From SB11 sp037968475 (GTDB lineage: Bacteria; Bacteroidota; Bacteroidia; UBA8524), in contig JBBKVO010000040.1 in NCBI GenBank assembly GCA_037968475.1, forward strand, positions 1 through 64,000: a stretch of DNA of 64,000 nt, given 5' to 3'. Below are positions 52,466 to 59,927 of this stretch, in pieces. A program made the position numbers and the translations under genes. The first letter of the stretch is position 1; each line of letters opens with the position of its first letter. The notes under the pieces are model-generated. The model had not been told where the DNA came from. It searched no databases and was given only the letters and a program-made list of their open reading frames with translations.

Positions 52466-54694
52466 TTAAATGGCTACCGCAGTGCCTTCAACTTGCTTCT
52501 CTATAGAAGTATCGTAGGTTTCTTTAAACTCGGCAGTCATACCATAAAACTCACCATCAACCAATACTTTACCATCGTTTACTTTACCTATAATGCTATA
52601 GGCTTGGTTTGCGGCTTTCAAATCGGCCTCAATAGCAGCAAGGTCTTGCGGGCGGCAGCTAATAGCTACACGGCTTTGTCCTTCGCCAAACAAGGCTGCA
52701 TCTTTGCGTAGGTTAGTATCAGTAGTAAGCTCAAAGCCCAAGTTGTTTTGCATGGCACTTTCAAGCAAGCTAATAAACAAACCACCTTCGGCAATATCGT
52801 GTGCCGATTGTACTTTGCCCGTTTGTATCAGTTTGCGCAGCGTGTTTTGCATTGCATACTCCTCGTCCAAATCGAAATAAGGGGCAGGCGAAAAGTTTTG
52901 TTTGTGCCAGTAGGCCAAGTATTGCGATGATGAAATATCGTTGTGGTTTTTGCCCAACAACACTATCGTATCGCCATCGTTTTTAAAATCAAGCGTCATT
53001 TGGCTTTCGCCTTTTTCTATAATACCCACCATACCAATAGTTGGGGTAGGGTATACCGCCGTACCATCAATGGTTGACTGGTTGTAGAAACTTACATTAC
53101 CGCCCGTTACAGGGGTTTTAAACTTGCGGCAAGCTGCACCCATACCTTTTATCGAGCCTACAAACTGCCAGTATACCTCGGGGTTGTAGGGGTTGCCAAA
53201 ATTAAGGCAATTGGTTATTGCACTGGGTGTGCCGCCCGTACAGGTAATATTACGCGCAGCTTCGGCAACGGCTATGGCTGCACCCTTTTCAGGGTCGGCA
53301 AATACAAAGCGGCTGTTACAATCAACCGTCAACGCCAGTGATTTTTCAGTGCCTTTTATTTTTACCACAGCAGCATCGCTAACGCGGTTAGTGCTTTTGT
53401 TTACCGTACCCACCATACTATCGTATTGGTTGTATACCCAGCGTTTGCTGGCTATATTGGGGTGGCCAGCTAAAAAGAAGGCGACTTCGGTAAGGTTTTC
53501 AGGTTGTTCAACCTTGTCTATACTATAATCAGCTATTTTAGCTAGATAAGTAGGTTCTTTATACTCGCGGTGGTATACAGGTGTGCCACCTCCCAATGCC
53601 AACGATTTGGCGGGAATATCAGCACACAAATCACCATCCATATAATACTGCACACGGCCTGTATCGGTTACTTCGCCAATTTGGGCAAAGGTAATATCCC
53701 ATTTCTCCAACACTTTCTCCACTACTGCTTCCATGCCTTTTTTCACAATCACCAGCATACGCTCTTGCGATTCTGAAAGAAGTATCTCCCAGTCTTTCAT
53801 GCCTTGTTGGCGCATGGGTACTTTATCCAATTCGATACGCATACCCGTGCCCGATTTCGCGCTCATTTCGGCAGTGCTACAGGTAATACCTGCTGCACCC
53901 ATATCTTGCATACCTATAACTGCATCCGTTTTTAGCAGTTCCATAGTGGCTTCAAGTATTAGTTTTTCCCAAAAAGGGTCGCCTACTTGCACGCTGGGCA
54001 AATCGTCAATAGAATCTTCTGAAATATCTTTTGATGCAAACGCAGCACCGTGTATACCGTCTTTACCCGTTGCCGAGCCGTATATATACACTGGGTTGCC
54101 TTTACCTTCGGCAATGGCCGAAACAGTTTTACCCACCTCAGCTATACCTACCGACATAGCGTTTACCAAGTTGTTGGTGTGGTAGCACTCGTCAAAATAA
54201 ACCTCGCCGCCCACGGTGGGTATACCAAAGGCGTTGCCATAGTTGCTAATGCCTTTTACTACGCCTTTTAGCAGCCATTTGGTGCGGTCTTCTTTAAGAT
54301 TACCAAAACGCAACGAGTTGAGCTGCGCAATGGGGCGTGCGCCCATGCTAAATATATCGCGGTTAATACCGCCTACACCTGTTGCAGCACCTTGATAAGG
54401 TTCTATTGCGCTAGGGTGGTTATGACTTTCTATTTTGAAACAAACGGCCAATCCGTCGCCAATATCAACAAGGCCTGCGTTTTCTTCGCCGGCTTCGGCA
54501 AGCATGGCAGGGCCTTCTTTGGGAAGGGTTTTTAGCCACACTATGCTGTTTTTGTAACTACAGTGTTCGCTCCACATCACACTATACACGCTTAGCTCTG
54601 TAAAGTTGGGGGTGCGACCCAGTATTTCTTTTATCTTGTCGAACTCTTCAGGCAGTATGCCCAGTTTTTTGGCGGTTTCTACGGTAACTTCCAT
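52466..54694 (-). CDS. purL: Phosphoribosylformylglycinamidine synthase, PurL subunit
   Basis: Fourth step of purine synthesis, ATP-dependent amidation of FGAR. At 742 residues it is the small PurL that works with PurS and PurQ. Hallmarks are SVMWSEHCSYKNS (catalytic His), ESHNHPSAIEPYQGAATGVGGI, GMQDMGAAGITCSTAEM, and GGNVSFYNQ in the C-terminal half. The ATG at 54694 is preferred because the TTG at 54718 falls within the -7 box at 54716-54723. PurS and PurQ are not in the window. Confidence 0.95.
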   Translation of the reverse strand: MEVTVETAKKLGILPEEFDKIKEILGRTPNFTELSVYSVMWSEHCSYKNSIVWLKTLPKEGPAMLAEAGEENAGLVDIGDGLAVCFKIESHNHPSAIEPYQGAATGVGGINRDIFSMGARPIAQLNSLRFGNLKEDRTKWLLKGVVKGISNYGNAFGIPTVGGEVYFDECYHTNNLVNAMSVGIAEVGKTVSAIAEGKGNPVYIYGSATGKDGIHGAAFASKDISEDSIDDLPSVQVGDPFWEKLILEATMELLKTDAVIGMQDMGAAGITCSTAEMSAKSGTGMRIELDKVPMRQQGMKDWEILLSESQERMLVIVKKGMEAVVEKVLEKWDITFAQIGEVTDTGRVQYYMDGDLCADIPAKSLALGGGTPVYHREYKEPTYLAKIADYSIDKVEQPENLTEVAFFLAGHPNIASKRWVYNQYDSMVGTVNKSTNRVSDAAVVKIKGTEKSLALTVDCNSRFVFADPEKGAAIAVAEAARNITCTGGTPSAITNCLNFGNPYNPEVYWQFVGSIKGMGAACRKFKTPVTGGNVSFYNQSTIDGTAVYPTPTIGMVGIIEKGESQMTLDFKNDGDTIVLLGKNHNDISSSQYLAYWHKQNFSPAPYFDLDEEYAMQNTLRKLIQTGKVQSAHDIAEGGLFISLLESAMQNNLGFELTTDTNLRKDAALFGEGQSRVAISCRPQDLAAIEADLKAANQAYSIIGKVNDGKVLVDGEFYGMTAEFKETYDTSIEKQVEGTAVAI

Positions 54695-54715
54695 ACGGTG
54701 GTTTTTGGAAAGCTG

Positions 54716-54723
54716 CAAAGGTA
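54716..54723 (-). promoter_or_regulatory. -7 promoter box of purL
   Basis: TACCTTTG on the minus strand, 21 nt before the ATG at 54694. Confidence 0.6.
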
Positions 54724-54789
54724 GTTATTTTGTTTTTCAACTGTGGTGTTTTGCTATATGTATATCACTAATCAAAAGTAGAAACATAA

Positions 54790-54942
54790 CTTCGTCAAGG
54801 ATATAAAATTAATAAAAAACGTTACTTAAATCTTGGTAGTAATGCTGATTGGATATTAAGGGATGAACAGGGATGGTTACCAAAACCTGAGCCTATAAAA
54901 TTTGATACGAAGAAAAGATTTTTACAATTGGTTGAACAGTAA
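54790..54942 (+). pseudogene. Possible gene remnant, 50 codons without a start
   Basis: An open frame between two stops encodes about 50 residues with protein-like composition (LGSNADWILRDEQGWLPKPE, ending in FLQLVEQ) but has no ATG. It directly precedes the lipoprotein gene at 54977. It could be the 3' end of a degraded gene. Low confidence, based on composition only. Confidence 0.3.
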
Positions 54943-54976
54943 ATCAATTACAGGAATTTAGATTAATAAATTAAAA

Positions 54977-55483
54977 ATGATGAAAAAAGTTTATTTAATT
55001 ATGACCGCTGTTTTCTTTTCAAGTTGCGAGCTTTTATTCCTACTTAAAGATGGGAAACCTGAAAAATCAGATTTTCAACTTTATCAAGAAGGATTTGTTA
55101 ATACAACCAATATTCCTAAATTCAATGGAATATACATTATGGAGGATAAGTGGGATGGTGAAATCTTTTACAGGTATTACAAATTTTATGATAGTGGTCA
55201 AGTGTTATATGGTAACTTTGATTTACATAGTGATTCAGTTTCAGTTAATTTAAAGTTTTCTCAAAAAGGCTATTATCAAATGATAAAAAAGGATTTTTTA
55301 AAATTAGAGATGTTTGCTAATGGTTATCGATTTTACTATTTTTTGGATGTAGACATAAATTCATCAGCGGACACAATCACTCTTAGAAAACAAACTATGC
55401 GTGATGGTTCAAAACAAGAGAGGCTTAATAAAAAATATGTTTTTATTAATAAAACCCTTTTAGGGGATTACCCGACGTGGTAG
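54977..55483 (+). CDS. Small lipoprotein, unknown
   Basis: A 168-residue predicted lipoprotein with lipobox FFSSC (Cys17) after a short signal peptide (MMKKVYLIMTAVFFSS). The mature part is rich in Tyr, Phe, Asp and Lys with beta-strand character (FNGIYIMEDKWDGEIFYRYY, GQVLYGNFDLHSD) and no cysteine afterwards. No family recognised. Its codon use is more A/T-rich than the core genes, as in the nearby small gene at 55878. Confidence 0.7.
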   Translation: MMKKVYLIMTAVFFSSCELLFLLKDGKPEKSDFQLYQEGFVNTTNIPKFNGIYIMEDKWDGEIFYRYYKFYDSGQVLYGNFDLHSDSVSVNLKFSQKGYYQMIKKDFLKLEMFANGYRFYYFLDVDINSSADTITLRKQTMRDGSKQERLNKKYVFINKTLLGDYPTW

Positions 55484-55581
55484 GCAATGGTCAAAAATGG
55501 TCGCTACCCTTGCGGGCTGTCACCCTGAGTGAAATAGGAGGGTAAGCGCGTAAGAGGAAGGAGTATGAAATATTCAATCAG

Positions 55582-55629
55582 AGCGGACGCTCTATTATTT
55601 TTGGCACGAGCGGACGCTCGAGCCAGCTT
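55582..55629 (-). repeat. 48-bp GAGCGGACGCTC element, copy d
   Basis: Full consensus copy, 7 nt from the stop codon of the pseudogene fragment on the minus strand. Confidence 0.9.
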
Positions 55630-55636
55630 TAAAGCT

Positions 55637-55773
55637 TTATTTCAGCCTAAAGGCTTCTATTTCTTTATCAAGCGTGGTCAGTTGTGCCGCTATTTCTTTT
55701 TCAGCATTGTGTACTACGGGTATAAAAGCCAGTGTTTGTATCCCGTTTAGTTCGGGCTGTTTGGCGCGGGTTA
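55637..55773 (-). pseudogene. Truncated copy of the AcpH-like gene 3' end
   Basis: On the minus strand this encodes about 44 residues ending in AEKEIAAQLTTLDKEIEAFRLK-type sequence (read as AEKEIAAQLTTLDKEIEAF then RLK and a stop), matching the last 44 residues of the protein from 56444-57121 with a handful of substitutions. It has no start and stops at a TTAATC junction with unrelated DNA. It is a partial duplication, not a gene. Confidence 0.88.
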
Positions 55774-55877
55774 ATCAATAATAACAGAAGGCGGCTGAAC
55801 ATAAATTTTTAGCAAAAAATTAAAAAACAATGTTAGTGTTGTAAATATAACAAACCAATAATCAAAACATATATGCT

Positions 55878-56165
55878 ATGAATGATTTAAATGAACTGTT
55901 ATCAAAAATTCGATTGAGATTGTCAGAATATCGGTTTCACAAAATAGGTGAAGTTACAAGTATTCATATAAATGCCATTGAAATTGCTGTTTGCTTAACA
56001 GAGTATGCATTAGAGGTTAAAAGACCTATTAATAAGGATGAGAAAAGGTGGTTTGATGCATTATGGCAAATAACACATGTTCTTGAAAATAGTGATTGGG
56101 AAGACTTAATAGATTTATATATAAAATTAGTTGATGAAGTCGAAAAAAATAAATTTTTCAGATAG
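55878..56165 (+). CDS. Small helical cytosolic protein, unknown, between duplicated blocks
   Basis: A 95-residue protein with no signal or membrane segment, predicted to be mostly alpha-helical (NELLSKIRLRLSEYRFHK, WFDALWQITHVLENSDWEDL, LIDLYIKLVDEVEKNKFF). No family recognised. It is A/T-rich and is the only gene between the two 225-bp direct repeats, so it may have arrived with the DNA that separated them. Could be an orphan immunity-like protein; this is a guess from size and composition. Confidence 0.6.
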   Translation: MNDLNELLSKIRLRLSEYRFHKIGEVTSIHINAIEIAVCLTEYALEVKRPINKDEKRWFDALWQITHVLENSDWEDLIDLYIKLVDEVEKNKFFR

Positions 56166-56355
56166 CCTAGTAGGTCGTGTAGCAAATTATCTCCTTAGCA
56201 TAAAAATGTAAAAGAAGTTCAGAGAAATTGGAGTCTAATACTTTAACCTTATTGTTTCTTACTTTCTATTTTCAACATCAGCTTCTTATCTTTCGCCTTG
56301 AATTATCCCCTTGAGGGCTGTCATCCAAAGGGGATGAAGGTCGAAGGATAAGAGT

Positions 56356-56580
56356 GTAAGAGGAAGGAGTATGAAATATTCAATTAGAGCGGACGCTCTT
56401 TTATTTTCGGCACGAGCGGACGCTCGAGCCAGCCTTCAACATTTTATTTCAGCCTAAAGGCTTCTATTTCTTTCTCAAGTGTGGGCAGTTGCGCAGCTAT
56501 TTCTTTTTCGGCATTGTGTACTACGGGTATAAAAGCCAGTGCTTGTGCCTCGTTTAGTTCGGGCTGTTTGGCACGGGTTA
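56356..56580. repeat. 225-bp duplicated block, right copy
   Basis: The right copy includes the same TAAGAGGAAGGAGTATGAAA start, copy e of the 48-bp element and the 3' end of the intact AcpH-like gene. Confidence 0.9.
56388..56436 (-). repeat. 48-bp GAGCGGACGCTC element, copy e
   Basis: Copy with one extra base (49 nt), ending 7 nt from the stop codon of the AcpH-like gene, the same spacing as copies a and d. Confidence 0.9.
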
Positions 56581-57121
56581 CTACTCGGTTTATAGAGTAT
56601 AGTAGTTTTTCGTCTATCAGATAGTATTGAAGATACTGTGCTTCTAAAAAGCCGTTCCAAAATTTGCTAAACCTATCGCTACCATCTTTTCCGCTAAGGG
56701 CTAAAAAATCGACTACGGTTTTTAAGCTGCATTGGCGCAGGGCAGTGTAAAAATCATCCAATTTTTGCGGGTGTTGTTGTATCAATACCCTATCCAATAT
56801 CAGCTCAAACAAAATATGACTTAAAAACCAAAACCGTTGTCCGTCTTTAGGGAAATTGTGTTTTACAAATAAGTCTTCTATAAAGTGGGTGCAATGACCA
56901 AAAAATGGGGTGTTATGAAAAAAGCCATCGGTAGCGTAATGTTGTTTGCTCCCTTCGTTTAGATTAAAGAAATCAGGGTTTACATCACTTCTGTGGTTTA
57001 GCGATATGTTTATGTGCTTATTTCCAGCGGCACTGCGTGCAAAATCGGGCAATACCAAGCCTGCATTGTAGTAGGGGTTATCCTTTTTATGGTCGAAATA
57101 GTAGTGGGCGAAGTAATTCAA
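56444..57121 (-). CDS. ACP phosphodiesterase-like protein (AcpH-like)
   Basis: A 225-residue cytosolic protein. The start NYFAHYYFDHKKDNPYYNAGLVLPDF resembles the NYLAHL...GNLLGDF beginning of AcpH (acyl carrier protein phosphodiesterase), with His/Asp residues (HRSDVNP, GHCTHFIEDLF, LSHILFELILDR) scattered as in an HD-like fold. Similarity is moderate, so function is tentative. The start is TTG at 57121. The C-terminal 44 residues are duplicated as a pseudogene fragment 0.7 kb away. It lies 92 nt after icd on the same strand with a hairpin between. Confidence 0.6.
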   Translation of the reverse strand: MNYFAHYYFDHKKDNPYYNAGLVLPDFARSAAGNKHINISLNHRSDVNPDFFNLNEGSKQHYATDGFFHNTPFFGHCTHFIEDLFVKHNFPKDGQRFWFLSHILFELILDRVLIQQHPQKLDDFYTALRQCSLKTVVDFLALSGKDGSDRFSKFWNGFLEAQYLQYYLIDEKLLYSINRVVTRAKQPELNEAQALAFIPVVHNAEKEIAAQLPTLEKEIEAFRLK

Positions 57122-57151
57122 TTTTTCTTGTATAAAGTATTTAAGTAAAAA

Positions 57152-57192
57152 GTATAAAGTAAAGAAAACGTTTACTTCTCTTTACTTTATAC
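57152..57192. terminator. Hairpin between icd and the AcpH-like gene
   Basis: A perfect 14-bp stem, GTATAAAGTAAAGA (57152-57165) and its complement (57179-57192), with a 13-nt loop. Further TATAAAGTA-like units lie on both sides (57131-57139, about 57198-57206). There is no clear T run, so it may be an attenuator or repeat rather than a true terminator. Confidence 0.5.
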
Positions 57193-57213
57193 CTTCTACT
57201 TTATACAGGTATC

Positions 57214-58446
57214 TTACGCTGTAGCTGTAAGTTTTTTGCGCAAGTTGGTATCCAACAGGTTCAAAAAGTCTTCGGTATACAGGTAGTTTTCAGGTTTAAG
57301 GTCTTTACCGTATATGCAAAGGGCAAGGTCTTTGGTCATGTGGCCGGCCTCTACAGTTTCAACACATACTTGCTCAAGGGCGTGGCAAAAGTTCACCAAA
57401 GCCTCGTTACCGTCCAATTTACCTCTAAATTCCAAACCACGAGTCCAAGCAAAAATACTTGCAATGGGGTTGGTGCTGGTTTTGTTTCCTTTTTGGTGTT
57501 CGCGGTAGTGGCGGGTAACTGTACCGTGGGCAGCTTCGGCTTCCATTGTTTTACCATCGGGGGTAACCAATACACTGGTCATTAAACCCAGTGAGCCAAA
57601 ACCTTGTGCTACGGTATCGCTTTGTACATCGCCATCGTAGTTTTTGCAAGCCCATACAAAATTGCCGTGCCATTTTAGCGCGCTAGCCACCATATCATCA
57701 ATCAGACGGTGCTCGTAGGTAATACCTGCTGCTTCAAACTTAGTTTTGTAGTCTGCTTGGTATATTTCTTCAAAAATATCTTTAAACCTACCGTCGTATT
57801 TTTTAAGAATGGTGTTTTTTGTGCTTAGGTATAAAGGCCAGCCTTTGGTGAGCGCTTGATTGAAGCACGAGTGTGCAAAACCGCGTATCGATTCATCGGT
57901 ATTGTACATAGCCAATGCTACTCCGTCGCCTTTAAAATCGTATACATCATAGCTTTGTGGCTCGCCATTTTCAGGCGTGTAGGTAATGGTAAGTTTGCCT
58001 TTTCCTTTGGTTAAGAAATCAACTGCACGGTATTGATCGCCAAAACCATGACGGCCTACACATATAGGGGCAGTCCAGTTTGGTACCAAACGAGGTACGT
58101 TTGTACAAACTATCGGCTCGCGGAAAATAGTTCCACCCAAAATATTGCGTATAGTACCGTTAGGCGATTTCCACATACTTTTTAGGTTAAATTCCGTCAT
58201 ACGCTCTTCGTCAGGCGTAATGGTGGCACATTTTATACCTACGTTGTATTTGTTTACGGCGTTAGCCGCATCAATAGTTATTTGGTCGTTAGTTTCATCA
58301 CGACTGGTTACGCTTAAATCGTAATATTTAATATCAAGGTCTAAATAGGGAAGTATTAATTTGTCTTTGATGAATGTCCAAATAATACGGGTCATTTCAT
58401 CGCCATCCATTTCTACTACGGGGTTGGCTACTTTTATTTTCTCCAT
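57214..58446 (-). CDS. icd: NADP-dependent isocitrate dehydrogenase (type II, eukaryote-like)
   Basis: TCA cycle enzyme oxidising isocitrate to 2-oxoglutarate. The 410-residue protein begins VANPVVEMDGDEMTRIIW and has the substrate loop SPNGTIRNILGGTIFREPI, the GRHGFGDQYRA segment and the C-terminal AHGTVTRHYREHQKG NADP site. This is the homodimeric subfamily II shared by Bacteroidota and eukaryotes. It starts with ATG behind a TAAGTTTG box at 58498-58505. Confidence 0.95.
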   Translation of the reverse strand: MEKIKVANPVVEMDGDEMTRIIWTFIKDKLILPYLDLDIKYYDLSVTSRDETNDQITIDAANAVNKYNVGIKCATITPDEERMTEFNLKSMWKSPNGTIRNILGGTIFREPIVCTNVPRLVPNWTAPICVGRHGFGDQYRAVDFLTKGKGKLTITYTPENGEPQSYDVYDFKGDGVALAMYNTDESIRGFAHSCFNQALTKGWPLYLSTKNTILKKYDGRFKDIFEEIYQADYKTKFEAAGITYEHRLIDDMVASALKWHGNFVWACKNYDGDVQSDTVAQGFGSLGLMTSVLVTPDGKTMEAEAAHGTVTRHYREHQKGNKTSTNPIASIFAWTRGLEFRGKLDGNEALVNFCHALEQVCVETVEAGHMTKDLALCIYGKDLKPENYLYTEDFLNLLDTNLRKKLTATA

Positions 58447-58497
58447 ACTGTGCAGATAAATTTAAGTTGAGTGAGTTGTTTCTAAAAAATCGTTGCG

Positions 58498-58505
58498 CAA
58501 ACTTA
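58498..58505 (-). promoter_or_regulatory. -7 promoter box of icd
   Basis: TAAGTTTG on the minus strand, 51 nt before the ATG. Confidence 0.5.
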
Positions 58506-58654
58506 GGCTAATATGCAATTAATTCAAATAGTAACTCGTAATGAGCGTATAGGCATAAATGCCTATCTTAATTCATACAAGAAAGGTGAAAAATACTCTA
58601 TTTTACCTTTAGGTATGATTAGGGTCGGGTTTCAACCCGATATTAAAATATAAT

Positions 58655-59218
58655 TTACTCCCCCGCTTCGCTATCAAAAGCTATGCGCACGCCGTTTTCT
58701 TTGGCCACTATCCACGCATCTTTAAAGCCCATTTCACGCACATCAGCCAAAAAATCTTTAGCAGTGTTTAGGTTGGTAAATCGGCCTAGGGTTAGCTTAT
58801 CCGTTCCGTCAATAGTTGTTTCAGCGTGTAGTTCCTTTAGTCCGCGTTGGTATTTTTCAAGGTCAAAGTTTTTAAACGCACCTATTTGTATTTCGTAGTA
58901 TATACCTGTGTTGTCGTTACTGCTTTCAATCAATAAGGTGTTTAGTCTTTGCAAGCTGTCGTTAACGCTTACAAGACTATCAAAAGCTTGTTGGTTAGCG
59001 CCTTGCTTTAAGAATGAGCTATCCATAGATGGTGCGCCATTCATAGTAATTTTTTTAAGCGCAGGGAAACTGTCTTGCAGAAAGGGGAAATACCATATAC
59101 CACCTACCACTATAATAACAAAAACGAAAAGGAAGAAACGCCCGTTAATGCTTCTTTTCGCTTTGTTTTCGCTGCCGCCCTCAATTTCGCCGGCTATTTC
59201 AAATTTTTGCTCGCTCAT
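58655..59218 (-). CDS. Membrane-anchored SPOR-domain protein
   Basis: A 187-residue protein with a cytoplasmic N-terminus, one membrane helix (about 28-46, GRFFLFVFVIIVVGGIWYFP), a linker with coiled-coil character (about 65-100) and a C-terminal SPOR-like domain (about 108-180, YYEIQIGAFKNFD and LGRFTNLNTAKDFLADVREMGF). SPOR domains bind denuded peptidoglycan at division sites. The ATG at 59218 is chosen over a longer frame because it gives a normal short N-terminus (MSEQKFEIAGE). Confidence 0.8.
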   Translation of the reverse strand: MSEQKFEIAGEIEGGSENKAKRSINGRFFLFVFVIIVVGGIWYFPFLQDSFPALKKITMNGAPSMDSSFLKQGANQQAFDSLVSVNDSLQRLNTLLIESSNDNTGIYYEIQIGAFKNFDLEKYQRGLKELHAETTIDGTDKLTLGRFTNLNTAKDFLADVREMGFKDAWIVAKENGVRIAFDSEAGE

Positions 59219-59366
59219 AGTGCTATTCAAACCTACGTGGTTTTGTTTTAAAAGCAAATGCCTGCTCTCCACCGTTTTGGTGCTTGTATTGTTGAAAACC
59301 TATTTACTATATTGCTAAATTATACACTACAATTAGTGGAACAGTTTTTGAACATTTGTTGTAACA

Positions 59367-59858
59367 ATGAAATTTTCAGCTAAAATAATAGCACTTACGC
59401 TTGTAGCCCTTGGGGCTGTGTCTTTTACGTATAAAAGTGCACCTGCCGAAGAGTTGGCTTGGCAAAATTGGAATGATGGATATAATTTGGTGAAAAAGGA
59501 AGGTAAAATTGGTCTTATAGATGTGTATACCGATTGGTGCGGATGGTGTAAAAGAATGGACAGGGATACCTACGCCAAAAAAGAGATTATTGATAAAATA
59601 AATAAAAATTTTGTTCCTATTAAATTTAACCCCGAAAAACAAGGGGTATATTATATAGATAGTACTGCATACAGCGGCCCGCAATTGTATGCCATGCTAT
59701 CAAACAGTAAATCTACAGGTTATCCAACCACTTTTTTCTTAATACCAAAAGGCGATGTAATGCACGTGCGAAGTGTGGCCGGCTACCAAGCTGCCGAAAC
59801 TTTTAGCTCATCTTTGGATAAGATAATGCAATACGCTGCCGAACTTCCCGAACGTTAA
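59367..59858 (+). CDS. Periplasmic thioredoxin-like protein
   Basis: A 163-residue exported protein with a signal peptide (KFSAKIIALTLVALGAVSFT) and a thioredoxin fold. The active-site motif is WCGWCK (about 54-59) within DVYTDWCGWCKRMDRDTY, and the cis-Pro loop is STGYPTTFFL. It belongs to the thioredoxin-like (DUF255/thioredoxin_7-like) group and should act as a periplasmic thiol-disulfide oxidoreductase. It is divergent from the SPOR gene. Confidence 0.85.
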   Translation: MKFSAKIIALTLVALGAVSFTYKSAPAEELAWQNWNDGYNLVKKEGKIGLIDVYTDWCGWCKRMDRDTYAKKEIIDKINKNFVPIKFNPEKQGVYYIDSTAYSGPQLYAMLSNSKSTGYPTTFFLIPKGDVMHVRSVAGYQAAETFSSSLDKIMQYAAELPER

Positions 59859-59894
59859 AATAAGTTTATCCTCTCCCCTTCTTTTTCTTTTAAG

Positions 59895-59902
59895 TATTTT
59901 TG
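59895..59902 (+). promoter_or_regulatory. -7 promoter box of rlmD
   Basis: TATTTTTG fits TAnnTTTG, 25 nt before the TTG start at 59928. Confidence 0.5.
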
Positions 59903-59927
59903 CGCCCATAAAAACTGTTGTCTGATT

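Larger units (their letters stand above)
55550..55773. repeat. 224-bp duplicated block, left copy
   Basis: Nearly the same as 56356-56580. It starts with TAAGAGGAAGGAGTATGAAA, includes copy d of the 48-bp element and ends with the 3' part of the AcpH-like gene. Confidence 0.9.

Noticed and set aside
58513..58653. 46-codon ATG frame between icd and the SPOR gene
   Set aside because: Its 3' third is the TCGGGTTTCAACCCGA hairpin of a repeat family and no ribosome-binding context or homologue was recognised; it is probably chance, although the first 30 codons look protein-like.
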